The notes under the pieces were generated by a model. That model saw nothing but the letters and a program-made list of their open reading frames with translations, searched no databases and was not told the origin of the DNA. Below, one piece after another: positions 48,608 to 55,723 of a DNA stretch of 64,000 nt. The position numbers and the translations under genes are program-made. This DNA comes from a virus. The stretch covers positions 1 to 64,000 of IMG/VR virus record IMGVR_UViG_3300019886_000067, one strand, 5' to 3'. Numbering within the stretch: position 1 is the first letter of the stretch; every line of letters starts with the position of its first letter.

Positions 48608-50913
48608 TAGGTCGCCACCGCTGGGACGAATGCTCTACGACAGCGCGGGTGCTCAAGCGGATTCTCGCGGGCCTGCTCAATCGTCCATAGCTGGCCGTCT
48701 GCCTCTGCGCAAGGCTCATCGCTGTCTGTACCGTCGCTCACCACCACATGAGTATAGCCAGAGCCCTCAGCAACCGCTAGCGTACCTTCGTTGTAGCCGC
48801 GCGTCGCCTCAGTCAGAGCTATGCCAGAAGCATCGCCCTCAACCCAATCGGCTACGGCCGCTTGGACCTCGGCCTGAATGTCCGCAAGCGTAGACTCGCT
48901 AGTGCGGTTGGCCTTCACAGCCTCGGCAATCTTCTTCTTGAATGTCGATGTGACCGCCTGGACGCCAGAGTCCTTGCGCGCCACAAGCTCATCTACGAGC
49001 GCTTCATAGTCGATTTCGCCGGCCGGCTTGAGGCCGATCTGAGCATGATGAATCGCTGCGGCCGACATCACGCGCAGCAGCGCTTTCTCGTAGGCTTCCG
49101 TGGCAAGTTCGTTGAAGCTCTTCCACGCCTCAGAGTTGCGCAGGCGAGAGACCACATCAGAAGCCTTGAATGCCTTGCCCTCCGCTGTATCTATAAGTCC
49201 ACGCTCAAGCACGCGCGCAGCCTTACCCAGATCGCTTTCGAAGTCAGACACGATGGCATCAACCTCTTCGACTCGCTTTCCTGCTAGCGCGTCTTCTGGG
49301 CGTACCTCACTATCAAGCTTTGGCCCCACACTGACTTTTGCCGGCTGTGTCAATGCCTTATGCTCAATCTCCTGCAAACGGCCAAGCACTTCATCAACAC
49401 TGAACGACCTTTTCGCCTTGCGGCTATGAATGTTGCCGTTCTTGCGGTTACTCAAACGCAAACTCTCAACTAGATCGTCTAGTGCCTTTTTGCCGGCGAT
49501 TGCCTTAGCGCCGGACGGAAGAGCCTTACCTGGCTTCGGAAAGGCTTTCGTGTTCGAGCGGTTAGGCGGACGCCCAGGCTCGCCCGGCAGGCCAGGATCA
49601 GGGAAACCCTGGCCTTCTGCTAGTTCGCCGCCTTCAGCCTCTTCGCCAGGCAGATTGAGTGTGATTTCGCCTATCTCTTTGTCAGGGTGCGGGCCAAGTC
49701 CGGCGAGCTTGCGAAGCTCGTCTACAATGATGCCCGGTAGTTGCCCAAACGAACCCGCCATGTGTGCCTGCTCTTCTGGTGATAGTTGATATTCATAGTC
49801 AATCGCGTATACTAGTCCCCAAGCCGCAACTAGTTCGGCCGTGATCTTCTTCTGAAGCTTGTTCATCAGCGGCCGTGCTGTCTTTGCGTCGAAGTGCTGT
49901 TGGGCTTCATGGAGCGGTTCAGTAGTCGCCTCGTCAGAGATTCCCAGGAGCTTCGGGTTCATACGGAACCACGAGAAGATACGATCACGGCTCATTTTCG
50001 AAAGCTCAGCAAACCCAGCATCCCCAGCATTCGGAGCAAACGAGTTGAGCTTTAGCCCAGCCTCAAGCACGAGAAGTTCTCCCGCATTTTTAGGACCGGC
50101 CGCACGAGCGCGTAGCTGAGCGCGAATCTTCTTGAATACATCCCTGGGGACGCGGCGCTCGGATTCAATAGCGACAGACGGCATCGCTTTGTTCTCCATA
50201 AACGAAGCCTGCGTATCTGTCAAAGCAATCTCAAGATCGGCTGCGCGGCCGGCACCTTGGATCAGGCCAACCCCGTAGTACGGATTCTCCGGGTCAGGGT
50301 TTCCCATTCGGAAATGAATGACATCCTTGGGTTCAATCGCCAACTTGTCAGCATTTGGAATTTGGTAGACGTATGCGGCTGGACCCCACGGCTTCGTGAC
50401 GACTTCAACGTACGGCGGAGCTAGACGGTAGAGCGCCAGAGGACGGCCGGCATCGTTGTTGCGCCACTTGAACCAATACGAGTTGCCTACCAGCAGCAAG
50501 TCCATCACAAGCAGTTCCATCATTTCGATGTAATCCATATACGGATTTGGCTTCTCAAGAAGCTGTGCCAAGCCTTCCGGCGGAGCTACAGGATCGCCAG
50601 GGACGCGAACCGGCGATAGAGGCGCAGGCTTCTCAAAGTGGTATTCGGCGCTGGCGACCGTATCTGCCACGAAGCGCGTGCAGTCCATGACCCAATCCAT
50701 CGCTTGGTTGCCGCCGTAGGCACTCAGGTAGCGGCCGGCTCCGCGCTGCGCGAGTCGTGGCCCTCCTGGGACCGCATCGTTCGGACTCTTGCCTGGGACC
50801 TTGCCGAGATTCAGGTCTGTGAGCCCAACCGGCCTTCCTGGGTCCATGAACGCAGGATGAGGCCCAAGGGCCTTTCCTTCTACCTGAATGCGCGCAAGCT
50901 CCTTCAAATCCAC
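48607..50913 (-). CDS. Portal protein fused to MuF-like head morphogenesis domain
   Basis: 768 aa, GTG start. The HK97-type portal domain (about 1-470) has VMDLLLVGNSYWFK, LYRLAPPYVEVV, DVIHFRMGNPDPENP and KLLGISD. A linker of about 100 disordered residues leads to a helical region, and residues 660-768 carry the MuF-type end ALTEATRGYNEG...HPRCRRAFVP. Such fusions join portal and minor head protein, usually separate genes. Leaderless-like start: TAAACT lies 7 nt upstream. Confidence 0.88.
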   Translation of the reverse strand: MDLKELARIQVEGKALGPHPAFMDPGRPVGLTDLNLGKVPGKSPNDAVPGGPRLAQRGAGRYLSAYGGNQAMDWVMDCTRFVADTVASAEYHFEKPAPLSPVRVPGDPVAPPEGLAQLLEKPNPYMDYIEMMELLVMDLLLVGNSYWFKWRNNDAGRPLALYRLAPPYVEVVTKPWGPAAYVYQIPNADKLAIEPKDVIHFRMGNPDPENPYYGVGLIQGAGRAADLEIALTDTQASFMENKAMPSVAIESERRVPRDVFKKIRAQLRARAAGPKNAGELLVLEAGLKLNSFAPNAGDAGFAELSKMSRDRIFSWFRMNPKLLGISDEATTEPLHEAQQHFDAKTARPLMNKLQKKITAELVAAWGLVYAIDYEYQLSPEEQAHMAGSFGQLPGIIVDELRKLAGLGPHPDKEIGEITLNLPGEEAEGGELAEGQGFPDPGLPGEPGRPPNRSNTKAFPKPGKALPSGAKAIAGKKALDDLVESLRLSNRKNGNIHSRKAKRSFSVDEVLGRLQEIEHKALTQPAKVSVGPKLDSEVRPEDALAGKRVEEVDAIVSDFESDLGKAARVLERGLIDTAEGKAFKASDVVSRLRNSEAWKSFNELATEAYEKALLRVMSAAAIHHAQIGLKPAGEIDYEALVDELVARKDSGVQAVTSTFKKKIAEAVKANRTSESTLADIQAEVQAAVADWVEGDASGIALTEATRGYNEGTLAVAEGSGYTHVVVSDGTDSDEPCAEADGQLWTIEQARENPLEHPRCRRAFVPAVAT

Positions 50914-50943
50914 CAGTAGAAGTTTACGGCCGCCACTGGCTAA

Positions 50944-51138
50944 GTGGTACGAAGCCCAATTAGCACGAACACCGAACGGCGTGCCGCCACTAACCTGTAG
51001 ACCCTCTAAGAGGGTCTACTACGGCTTCGTGGCCGCAAGCCGCATAACTAAGCCAATCTCAAAGAGTACATTCGTACCACTTGCACCCCAAACGTACCAC
51101 GTAAATAACGGCCGCAAAGAGTCGGCCGATGTGGTACG
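50944..51138. promoter_or_regulatory. Four copies of GTGGTACG in divergent control region
   Basis: GTGGTACG occurs at 50944-50951 and 51131-51138 on the plus strand and as CGTACCAC at 51073-51080 and 51093-51100. The copy at 51131 supplies a TACGCT -10 box 6 nt before the ATG at 51147. The minus-strand copies could supply promoters for the portal operon. The same TGTGGTAC block precedes two further genes (53905, 57175). Confidence 0.5.
50997..51019. repeat. Hairpin between divergent transcription units
   Basis: GTAGACCC and GGGTCTAC flank a TCTAAGA loop. It lies in the 233-bp gap between the portal gene (minus) and the gene at 51147 (plus). It may insulate the two promoters. Confidence 0.5.
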
Positions 51139-51146
51139 CTTCCGAT

Positions 51147-51455
51147 ATGAAGCTAAGGCAGACCCAAACTGAAATGCTTGAGGACGCGGATAAGGCGATT
51201 GAGAACGCTCGCGCTGTGCGTGAGTTTCACGCCAAGCGCAACAAGCGCGGGAGCCGGCAGCGCGAGACCGATATCAGGCTGGCGCTAGAGCGCCTTAGAG
51301 ACGCCATGAAGCCGATTCGGCGCGCGATAGCTAAATTCCCCTACGATCCTACTGGATTGGACGCAGAGAGCCTTAAAACCGCCTCTCAGGACATCCAAAA
51401 GGAGCGCCGCAAGCTCTGGAAGATGAAGGCCACAAAAAGGAAGAGGAAAAATTGA
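51147..51455 (+). CDS. Basic helical protein, 102 aa
   Basis: ATG at 51147 lies 6 nt after the -10 box TACGCT, so translation is probably leaderless; an in-frame start 18 bp upstream is less likely. Charged helices with many Arg/Lys (RSRRNKRGSRQ-like segments) and a KRKRKN end. Function unknown. Overlaps the next gene by TTGA. Confidence 0.6.
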   Translation: MKLRQTQTEMLEDADKAIENARAVREFHAKRNKRGSRQRETDIRLALERLRDAMKPIRRAIAKFPYDPTGLDAESLKTASQDIQKERRKLWKMKATKRKRKN

Positions 51456-52108
51456 CTCAGGAAATAGCAAACGGCTGCCAAGTCCACAAGAACCTAGACG
51501 GTGGCGTGACAATTGTCCAAAGAGACAACGGCACCATACACCTCAGCCGCAAAGAGCTTGTTGAGTTTGTGATCTTTGCCTCAAACCATATAAGGCATAC
51601 GAGAGCCGAACACTCTCAGTCAGTCCTTTTGATGGGAGGCCCGTATCACGGCGAATGGAGAGAGATTCCAGCGGCCGTACAGATTCTTACGTTCCCGCAG
51701 CTAGACAAGCCGTGTTATGTGGCTGATCTTGGAGTAACCCCAGGGACGATGGACTACACCAACCACGTCTATTCGAAAGCCAATGACATTGCCATCGGCG
51801 GGATTAGGTTTCCGTTCGAGATTTTCGAGCATTCGTCGTTGCGCGAGGCCAACATCGCTAGGGCTGCTCGTCTACTTGAGGAAGAGTTGAATGTTAACGG
51901 TACTCGGCAGACGATCACCAAACAGGACTTGGATTTTCGTAGGCAAGATATGGCTAAGGTCCAAGTTGAGGTAGAGGAGGCTAACCGCAAACGAAATTGC
52001 GCGGTCAATCAGCTAACTCAGTCCGAAAAGCGCTGCAAACAGACATACGAAGATGGATTGCGTTTGACTGCCAAGCGTCGCGCTCTTCAGTTCCATCACG
52101 GCGTTTAA
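51452..52108 (+). CDS. Hypothetical protein, 218 aa
   Basis: TTG start in TTGA. Mixed N-terminal domain (about 1-130, with SVLLMGGPYHGEW near 60) and a helical coiled-coil C-terminus (VEVEEANRKRNCAVNQLTQ). Function unknown. A strong terminator follows. Confidence 0.6.
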   Translation: MTQEIANGCQVHKNLDGGVTIVQRDNGTIHLSRKELVEFVIFASNHIRHTRAEHSQSVLLMGGPYHGEWREIPAAVQILTFPQLDKPCYVADLGVTPGTMDYTNHVYSKANDIAIGGIRFPFEIFEHSSLREANIARAARLLEEELNVNGTRQTITKQDLDFRRQDMAKVQVEVEEANRKRNCAVNQLTQSEKRCKQTYEDGLRLTAKRRALQFHHGV

Positions 52109-52113
52109 CGCGG

Positions 52114-52141
52114 AAAGGCCCGCTGATATCAGCGGGCCTTT
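52114..52141. terminator. Perfect palindromic bidirectional terminator
   Basis: A fully palindromic 28-bp sequence (AAAGGCCCGCTGAT then its complement) with A and T tracts at the ends. It stops the plus-strand operon and, in the other direction, the first tRNA array. Confidence 0.85.
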
Positions 52142-52163
52142 CAAGCGGGGTGATTCCTACAAG

Positions 52164-52240
52164 TACGGCGAACGAGAATCGAACTCGCATTATCCACGCT
52201 GAGAACGTGGGGTCCTAGTCCTAGTTAGACGACCGCCGCG
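52164..52240 (-). tRNA. tRNA-Glu (CUC)
   Basis: Anticodon loop TTCTCAG gives CTC, reading GAG. T-arm GCGAG-TTCGATT-CTCGT, acceptor closed with one or two G-U pairs. No encoded CCA. Last gene of array 1 in transcription order. Confidence 0.85.
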
Positions 52241-52242
52241 TA

Positions 52243-52314
52243 TAGCAGACCGAGGATTCGCGCCTCGCTCCCAGGCTTATGAGGCCCGGATGGTCACTAG
52301 ACCACCTGTCTGCA
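52243..52314 (-). tRNA. tRNA-Met (CAU), initiator-like
   Basis: Anticodon loop CTCATAA. The acceptor stem has six pairs and a mismatch at position 1-72, the hallmark of bacterial initiators. The anticodon stem is GC-rich (CGGGC/GCCTG) and the T-loop is CGCGAAT instead of TTCGAAT. Likely an initiator-type tRNA, but elongator Met or Ile2 are possible. Confidence 0.7.
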
Positions 52315-52315
52315 A

Positions 52316-52387
52316 AGTCCCTGTCGGGATTCGAACCCGAACCATTCGCTTAGGAGGCAAACGCGCTATCCATTACGCCACAAGGAC
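52316..52387 (-). tRNA. tRNA-Arg (CCU)
   Basis: Loop CTCCTAA gives CCT, reading AGG. T-arm TCGGG-TTCGAAT-CCCGA, full acceptor stem, no CCA. Confidence 0.9.
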
Positions 52388-52390
52388 ATA

Positions 52391-52459
52391 TCTCCCTACT
52401 GAGAATCGAACTCAGCCTAACAGATTAGAAGTCCGCCGTCCCGATCCACGGGCAAGGAG
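52391..52459 (-). tRNA. tRNA-Arg (UCU)
   Basis: Loop CTTCTAA gives TCT, reading AGA. The D-loop is very short (about 5 nt), total about 69 nt. T-arm regular, no CCA. Confidence 0.8.
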
Positions 52460-52463
52460 TAAG

Positions 52464-52532
52464 TCCCAAGAGCAGGATTCGAACCTGCACCGCGCGGCTT
52501 ATGAGTCCGCCGTGTCACCTAGACATCCTGGG
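52464..52532 (-). tRNA. tRNA-Met (CAU), second copy
   Basis: Loop CTCATAA, full acceptor including a C1-G72 pair, so probably the elongator. It could be tRNA-Ile2 if the C is converted to lysidine. A/G mismatch at 31-39. Confidence 0.75.
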
Positions 52533-52537
52533 TAGAG

Positions 52538-52606
52538 CGGGGAAGCAACGAATCGAACGCTGGCCTGCGGGTTTGGAATCCGCTTGGTCTCCATGACCTC
52601 TTCCCC
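52538..52606 (-). tRNA. tRNA-Trp (CCA)
   Basis: Loop TTCCAAA gives CCA, reading UGG; discriminator G as usual for Trp. Acceptor GGGGAAG/CTTCCCC, no encoded 3' CCA. Confidence 0.85.
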
Positions 52607-52609
52607 TGG

Positions 52610-52653
52610 TTTCGTGTGCCCACCCACTATCGGGGGTAACACGACACACGAAA
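52610..52653 (-). ncRNA. Structured spacer in tRNA array 1
   Basis: TTTCGTGTG pairs with CACACGAAA (9 bp) with an inner CCC/GGG stem. It lies between tRNA-His and tRNA-Trp and is not part of either. It could guide processing of the array transcript. Confidence 0.45.
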
Positions 52654-52654
52654 G

Positions 52655-52729
52655 GGTGTCTGACGGGATTCGAACCCGCATCGAACCGGATCACAACCGG
52701 CGGACTTAACCACTTAGACCACAGACACC
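52655..52729 (-). tRNA. tRNA-His (GUG)
   Basis: Loop TTGTGAT gives GTG. The extra G at position -1 opposite discriminator C, required for His, is present. Confidence 0.9.
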
Positions 52730-52734
52730 GTGTA

Positions 52735-52803
52735 TCCCCTTACTGAGAGTCGAACTCAGCACTCAGGCTTCGGAGGCCCGAGACACGATCCGCGTGTAAG
52801 GAG
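52735..52803 (-). tRNA. tRNA-Arg (CCG)
   Basis: Loop CTCCGAA gives CCG, reading CGG. Similar in sequence to tRNA-Arg (UCU), with the same short D-arm. T-arm CTGAG-TTCGACT-CTCAG. No CCA. Confidence 0.85.
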
Positions 52804-52807
52804 TTGT

Positions 52808-52861
52808 CACTAGTGGGCTCGCGGGAAGCCCTTTATGAGGGACCTATCTCCCTCGCTAGTG
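52808..52861 (-). ncRNA. Three-way-junction RNA element in tRNA array 1
   Basis: CACTAG (52808) pairs with CTAGTG (52861) around two hairpins, GGGCT/AGCCC and GAGGGA/TCCCTC. This makes a compact three-way junction between tRNA-Asp and tRNA-Arg (CCG). No known family recognised. Confidence 0.55.
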
Positions 52862-52864
52862 TAG

Positions 52865-52939
52865 CGCTGATGATGGGACTCGAACCCACGACATTCCGCT
52901 CGACAGGCGGACGCTCTGACCAAACTGAGCTACATCAGC
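52865..52939 (-). tRNA. tRNA-Asp (GUC)
   Basis: Loop CTGTCGA, stem TCCGC/GCGGA, acceptor GCTGATG/CATCAGC, discriminator G. Regular cloverleaf. Confidence 0.92.
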
Positions 52940-52945
52940 GTAAAG

Positions 52946-53019
52946 CCTCCCCGACAGGATTCGAACCTGTAACCTCTGGTTTCGTAGACCAGCGCGCTAT
53001 CCAATTACGCTACGGAGAG
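52946..53019 (-). tRNA. tRNA-Arg (ACG)
   Basis: Loop CTACGAA, stem CTGGT/ACCAG. Reads CGU (and CGC, CGA if A34 becomes inosine, which needs the host deaminase). Discriminator G. Confidence 0.9.
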
Positions 53020-53022
53020 TTA

Positions 53023-53106
53023 TGCGAGTGGTGGGAGTCGAACCCACATGGCCCTTCGGCCGGCGCGGTTTGAACGCACTGCGTATCCCAATTCCACCAC
53101 ACTCGC
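53023..53106 (-). tRNA. tRNA-Leu (CAA)
   Basis: Class II tRNA with a long variable arm (GCCGGCCGAAGGGCC-type). Loop TTCAAAC gives CAA, reading UUG; discriminator A as usual for Leu. Confidence 0.88.
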
Positions 53107-53109
53107 GTA

Positions 53110-53192
53110 TACGTTCGGAGGGAGTCGAACCCTCAATCCCGATGGGCACTGGCTTCTAAGACCAGCGTGTATACCAATTCCACCACGAACGC
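53110..53192 (-). tRNA. tRNA-Leu (UAG)
   Basis: Long variable arm, loop CTTAGAA gives TAG. Acceptor GCGTTCG/CGAACGT, discriminator A. Confidence 0.9.
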
Positions 53193-53195
53193 TCA

Positions 53196-53278
53196 TGCGA
53201 TTGACAAGAGTCGAACTTGCACATTCCGAAGAACACTGCCTCCTCAAGGCAGGGCGTCTACCATTCCGCCACAATCGC
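53196..53278 (-). tRNA. tRNA-Leu (GAG)
   Basis: Long variable arm, loop TTGAGGA, stem CTGCC/GGCAG, acceptor GCGATTG/CAATCGC. Discriminator A. Confidence 0.9.
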
Positions 53279-53284
53279 TTAAAG

Positions 53285-53358
53285 TCAGGATGGCTGGATT
53301 TGAACCAGCGGCTTCCTCCGTCCGAGGGAGGCACGCTACCAGGCTGCGTCACATCCTG
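53285..53358 (-). tRNA. tRNA-Pro (CGG)
   Basis: Loop CTCGGAC, stem CCTCC/GGAGG, acceptor CAGGATG/CATCCTG, T-loop TTCAAAT. Discriminator A. Confidence 0.9.
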
Positions 53359-53363
53359 TTGAG

Positions 53364-53438
53364 TCGGGATAGAAGGATTTGAACCTTCGGCTTCACCGCC
53401 CCAAACGGCGCGCTCTGACCAGACTGAGCTATATCCCG
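53364..53438 (-). tRNA. tRNA-Pro (UGG)
   Basis: Loop TTTGGGG gives TGG. Acceptor CGGGATA/TATCCCG, T-arm GAAGG-TTCAAAT-CCTTC. Confidence 0.9.
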
Positions 53439-53444
53439 AAAAAG

Positions 53445-53517
53445 CTCTTGCGCTAGGATTCGAACCTAGACCTAACGGGTTAACAGCCCGTCGTGCTGCC
53501 GTTGACACCACGCAAGA
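53445..53517 (-). tRNA. tRNA-Asn (GUU)
   Basis: Loop CTGTTAA, stem ACGGG/CCCGT, acceptor TCTTGCG/CGCAAGA, discriminator G. Regular. Confidence 0.92.
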
Positions 53518-53523
53518 TCGAAG

Positions 53524-53595
53524 CTGGGGAGGTAGGATTCGAACCTACATCGGGCCGGGTCAGAGCCGTCCATCTTGCCATTAGACCACTCCCCA
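53524..53595 (-). tRNA. tRNA-Gln (CUG)
   Basis: Loop CTCTGAC gives CTG. Acceptor TGGGGAG/CTCCCCA with U1-A72 and discriminator G, both typical of Gln. Confidence 0.9.
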
Positions 53596-53600
53596 GGGTA

Positions 53601-53672
53601 ATGCGGAGGCTGGATTCGAACCAGCATCGAATGGGTTCAAGGCCCACCATCATGCCGTTAGACCACTCCGCA
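53601..53672 (-). tRNA. tRNA-Gln (UUG) with C33
   Basis: Stem GTGGG/CCCAT encloses CCTTGAA, anticodon TTG. Position 33, almost always U, is C here. U1-A72 matches the other tRNA-Gln. First gene of array 1 after the promoter at 53684. Confidence 0.8.
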
Positions 53673-53683
53673 GCAGAAAGAAC

Positions 53684-53689
53684 AACATA
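53684..53689 (-). promoter_or_regulatory. Promoter of tRNA array 1
   Basis: AGATGTGCTATGTT on the minus strand gives an extended -10 (TGC TATGTT) 12 nt before the first tRNA. The block AGATGTGCTA recurs at array 3 (60476) and TGCTA at array 2. Confidence 0.6.
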
Positions 53690-53712
53690 GCACATCTTCG
53701 TGCCAAAGGTCG

Positions 53713-53750
53713 GGTCGTCCGGTCCCAATTCGGGATGGAACCGGACGACC
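53713..53750. repeat. Long hairpin upstream of array 1
   Basis: GGTCGTCCGGT pairs with ACCGGACGACC across 16 nt. It lies in the 232-bp gap between array 1 and the CCA-adding enzyme gene, on the upstream side of the array promoter. A second, weaker GTGCG/CGCAC structure spans 53760-53798. Apart from promoters no gene is seen in this gap. Confidence 0.6.
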
Positions 53751-53869
53751 GTCGCAAGAGTGCGCTCTCTGGGCTAGCTCTCCAACCCTACGCGCACCAG
53801 GAACGCAACTAATGGGCTGTACGTGCTCTAGGCGTCTCTGCCGAAGACTGTAGCAGATTCTTTGCGGTG

Positions 53870-53898
53870 TTGCACGTCAAGCGAATCTGTGGTACGGT
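53870..53898 (+). promoter_or_regulatory. Leaderless promoter of the CCA-adding enzyme gene
   Basis: TTGCAC (53870-53875), 17-bp spacer ending TGTGG, TACGGT (53893-53898), then 6 nt to the ATG at 53905. No ribosome site, so translation is likely leaderless. Confidence 0.65.
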
Positions 53899-53904
53899 TC
53901 CCCC

Positions 53905-55347
53905 ATGAAGACAACTCCCGATCAGTTCATGGCGAGCCTTGGCTTGCCAGAGGTATATCGCGTTGGAGGTTCAGTCCGAGACGAAGTTCTCGGCCGGCGC
54001 TCCAAAGACTCCGACTATATGGTTCGGGGCTCCACGCTTAATGAGATTAGGTCGGCTGTCGGGCGCGCGGGTGCTAAGCCGAGCAAGCTCAAGCTACGCA
54101 CAGGTGTTGAGGTAGGTGTACGGGCCGCAGTCAAGGGGCTCGGCTTGCTTGAGATTGTTCTGCCGCGCACAGAGCGCTCAACTGGACCCGGCCGGCACGA
54201 TTTCGAGATTCATTGTTCGCCTGATATCCGACTTGAGGAAGATGCTCTTCGTCGTGACTTCAAAATGAATGCGATCTACCTCAACATCGCTTCTCAGCAC
54301 TATGTTGATCCGCTTGGTGGGCTTGATGATATAAAACGTAAACTCATCAACACCACACATGCTGATTCCTTCAAGGAAGACCCGCTTCGCACGCTTCGAG
54401 CGCTGCGTTTCTGTTCTACGTTGCCAGGATTTTGTCTGTCAGGAACTACACACAACCAAATGTGCGACCATGCGCCGGCCGTAACTGGTCTGACGACGAA
54501 AGGTGTCTCTGCTACCGCATTTGATGAGCTTTGCAAGCTGCTCATGGGCAGTCGGCCAAGCTTGGCGCTGGAATTGATGGCCGAAACAGGCGTTATGGCG
54601 GTTTTCCTGCCTGAGCTTGTGCCAATGCTTGACTTCGAGCAGCGTTCGCGCTACCACGAGAAGACAACAAGCAAGCACACGTTCGATGCTGTGCAGGCGG
54701 CGGCTAATATGCACCAACACGCGCCGCTTCGCGTACGTTTGGCACTACTTTTCCACGATTCCGGCAAGCCTTTGATGGCTTGGACAGGCGAGGACGGCCT
54801 TCAGCATTACTACGCGCTTGATCCAAAGCGAGCAGTAGAGCTAAATGCACCAATCGCCGCACTTGAATCACACGAGGCATGGGGCGTCAAGCAAGCGCAC
54901 GCTGCTCTAACGCGCCTTGGCGCTCCAAAGAAGCTACGCCAAGACGTTGAAACACTGATTGCGCGCCATATGTTGCCGCTGCATGAGAACTTTAGGCCGA
55001 TCAAGGTACGCAAGTTGCGTGCAGAGCTTGGCGACGAGCTTTTGCGTGACCTAATCACGCATCGGCTGGCTGATGTGCTCGGCAAGGGCGGTGACACAAC
55101 GGCCGCTGTAGAAGTTCTGACGTGGATTGCCAACGAGCAAGACAGGGCCATCGCCGGCCATGTGCCGCTAAGTCCGAAGGAACTTGATATAAGTGGCCGT
55201 GAACTTGTTGCGCTAGGTTTGAACGGCCGCGAAATCGGACGCGTGCAGAAGCAGCTACTACACGAGGTACTTGCTCAGCCTAAGCTCAACACAAACGAGT
55301 GGCTTGTCAATCGAGCCAAGGTCATACGCCACAAGGATATGAAATGA
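53905..55347 (+). CDS. cca: CCA-adding tRNA nucleotidyltransferase
   Basis: 480 aa. The nucleotidyltransferase head starts with YRVGGSVRDEVLGRRSKDSDY (G-G/S and DxD motifs, residues 18-38). EDALRRDFKMNAIYLN (about 111) and KEDPLRTLRALRF (about 154) are the conserved neck motifs. An HD domain (LLFHDSGKPL, about 282) follows, then a helical tail. It adds CCA to tRNA 3' ends and can repair them. This matters here because the phage tRNA genes do not encode CCA. Leaderless start; overlaps the next gene by ATGA. Confidence 0.9.
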   Translation: MKTTPDQFMASLGLPEVYRVGGSVRDEVLGRRSKDSDYMVRGSTLNEIRSAVGRAGAKPSKLKLRTGVEVGVRAAVKGLGLLEIVLPRTERSTGPGRHDFEIHCSPDIRLEEDALRRDFKMNAIYLNIASQHYVDPLGGLDDIKRKLINTTHADSFKEDPLRTLRALRFCSTLPGFCLSGTTHNQMCDHAPAVTGLTTKGVSATAFDELCKLLMGSRPSLALELMAETGVMAVFLPELVPMLDFEQRSRYHEKTTSKHTFDAVQAAANMHQHAPLRVRLALLFHDSGKPLMAWTGEDGLQHYYALDPKRAVELNAPIAALESHEAWGVKQAHAALTRLGAPKKLRQDVETLIARHMLPLHENFRPIKVRKLRAELGDELLRDLITHRLADVLGKGGDTTAAVEVLTWIANEQDRAIAGHVPLSPKELDISGRELVALGLNGREIGRVQKQLLHEVLAQPKLNTNEWLVNRAKVIRHKDMK

Positions 55348-55547
55348 GCGCTCCGATTTATCCTCCGTGGACGAAGAAGTACAAGCTAAGCTACCTTGGC
55401 TTCAATAACTACGAGGTAATAGAGGAGTCATCAAAAGACATACTCGCGGTCGGTCCTTTGGAGTATGGCGAGGCACAAGACATTGCTGATCGCGCCAATT
55501 CCGAACTCACAGCCGAACGTGTCAAGAACAGAAACAAGGCCAAATGA
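55344..55547 (+). CDS. Hypothetical protein, 67 aa
   Basis: ATG in ATGA with the CCA enzyme stop. Begins MSAPIYPPWTKKYKLSYLGF; beta then helix, with a Lys-rich end. Co-transcribed with cca. No family recognised. Confidence 0.55.
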   Translation: MSAPIYPPWTKKYKLSYLGFNNYEVIEESSKDILAVGPLEYGEAQDIADRANSELTAERVKNRNKAK

Positions 55548-55723
55548 TAAATCTGGCCTTTGTCTGCGCCGGCCTGCTGGGTGTTTTGATGTTCATGTGT
55601 CTCGCGCACGAACGCGAGCTTGAGCGTGAAGAGTGCCCACATCTTAATTGCCGCGAATTTGGAAGCTCCTACAATATCACTATCTGTTTTTGCCCAGATT
55701 GCGGAAAGGTAGACCTACTATGA
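55544..55723 (+). CDS. Small membrane-anchored zinc-ribbon protein, 59 aa
   Basis: ATG in ATGA. A hydrophobic N-terminus (LAFVCAGLLGVLMFMCLA) is followed by CPHLNC and CFCPDC, a likely zinc ribbon on the cytoplasmic or outer face. The stop overlaps the next ATG. Function unknown. Confidence 0.55.
   Translation: MINLAFVCAGLLGVLMFMCLAHERELEREECPHLNCREFGSSYNITICFCPDCGKVDLL

Noticed and set aside
53020-53511. A 163-codon minus-strand frame across tRNA genes
   Set aside because: It runs through seven tRNA genes; it is a by-product of their sequence.
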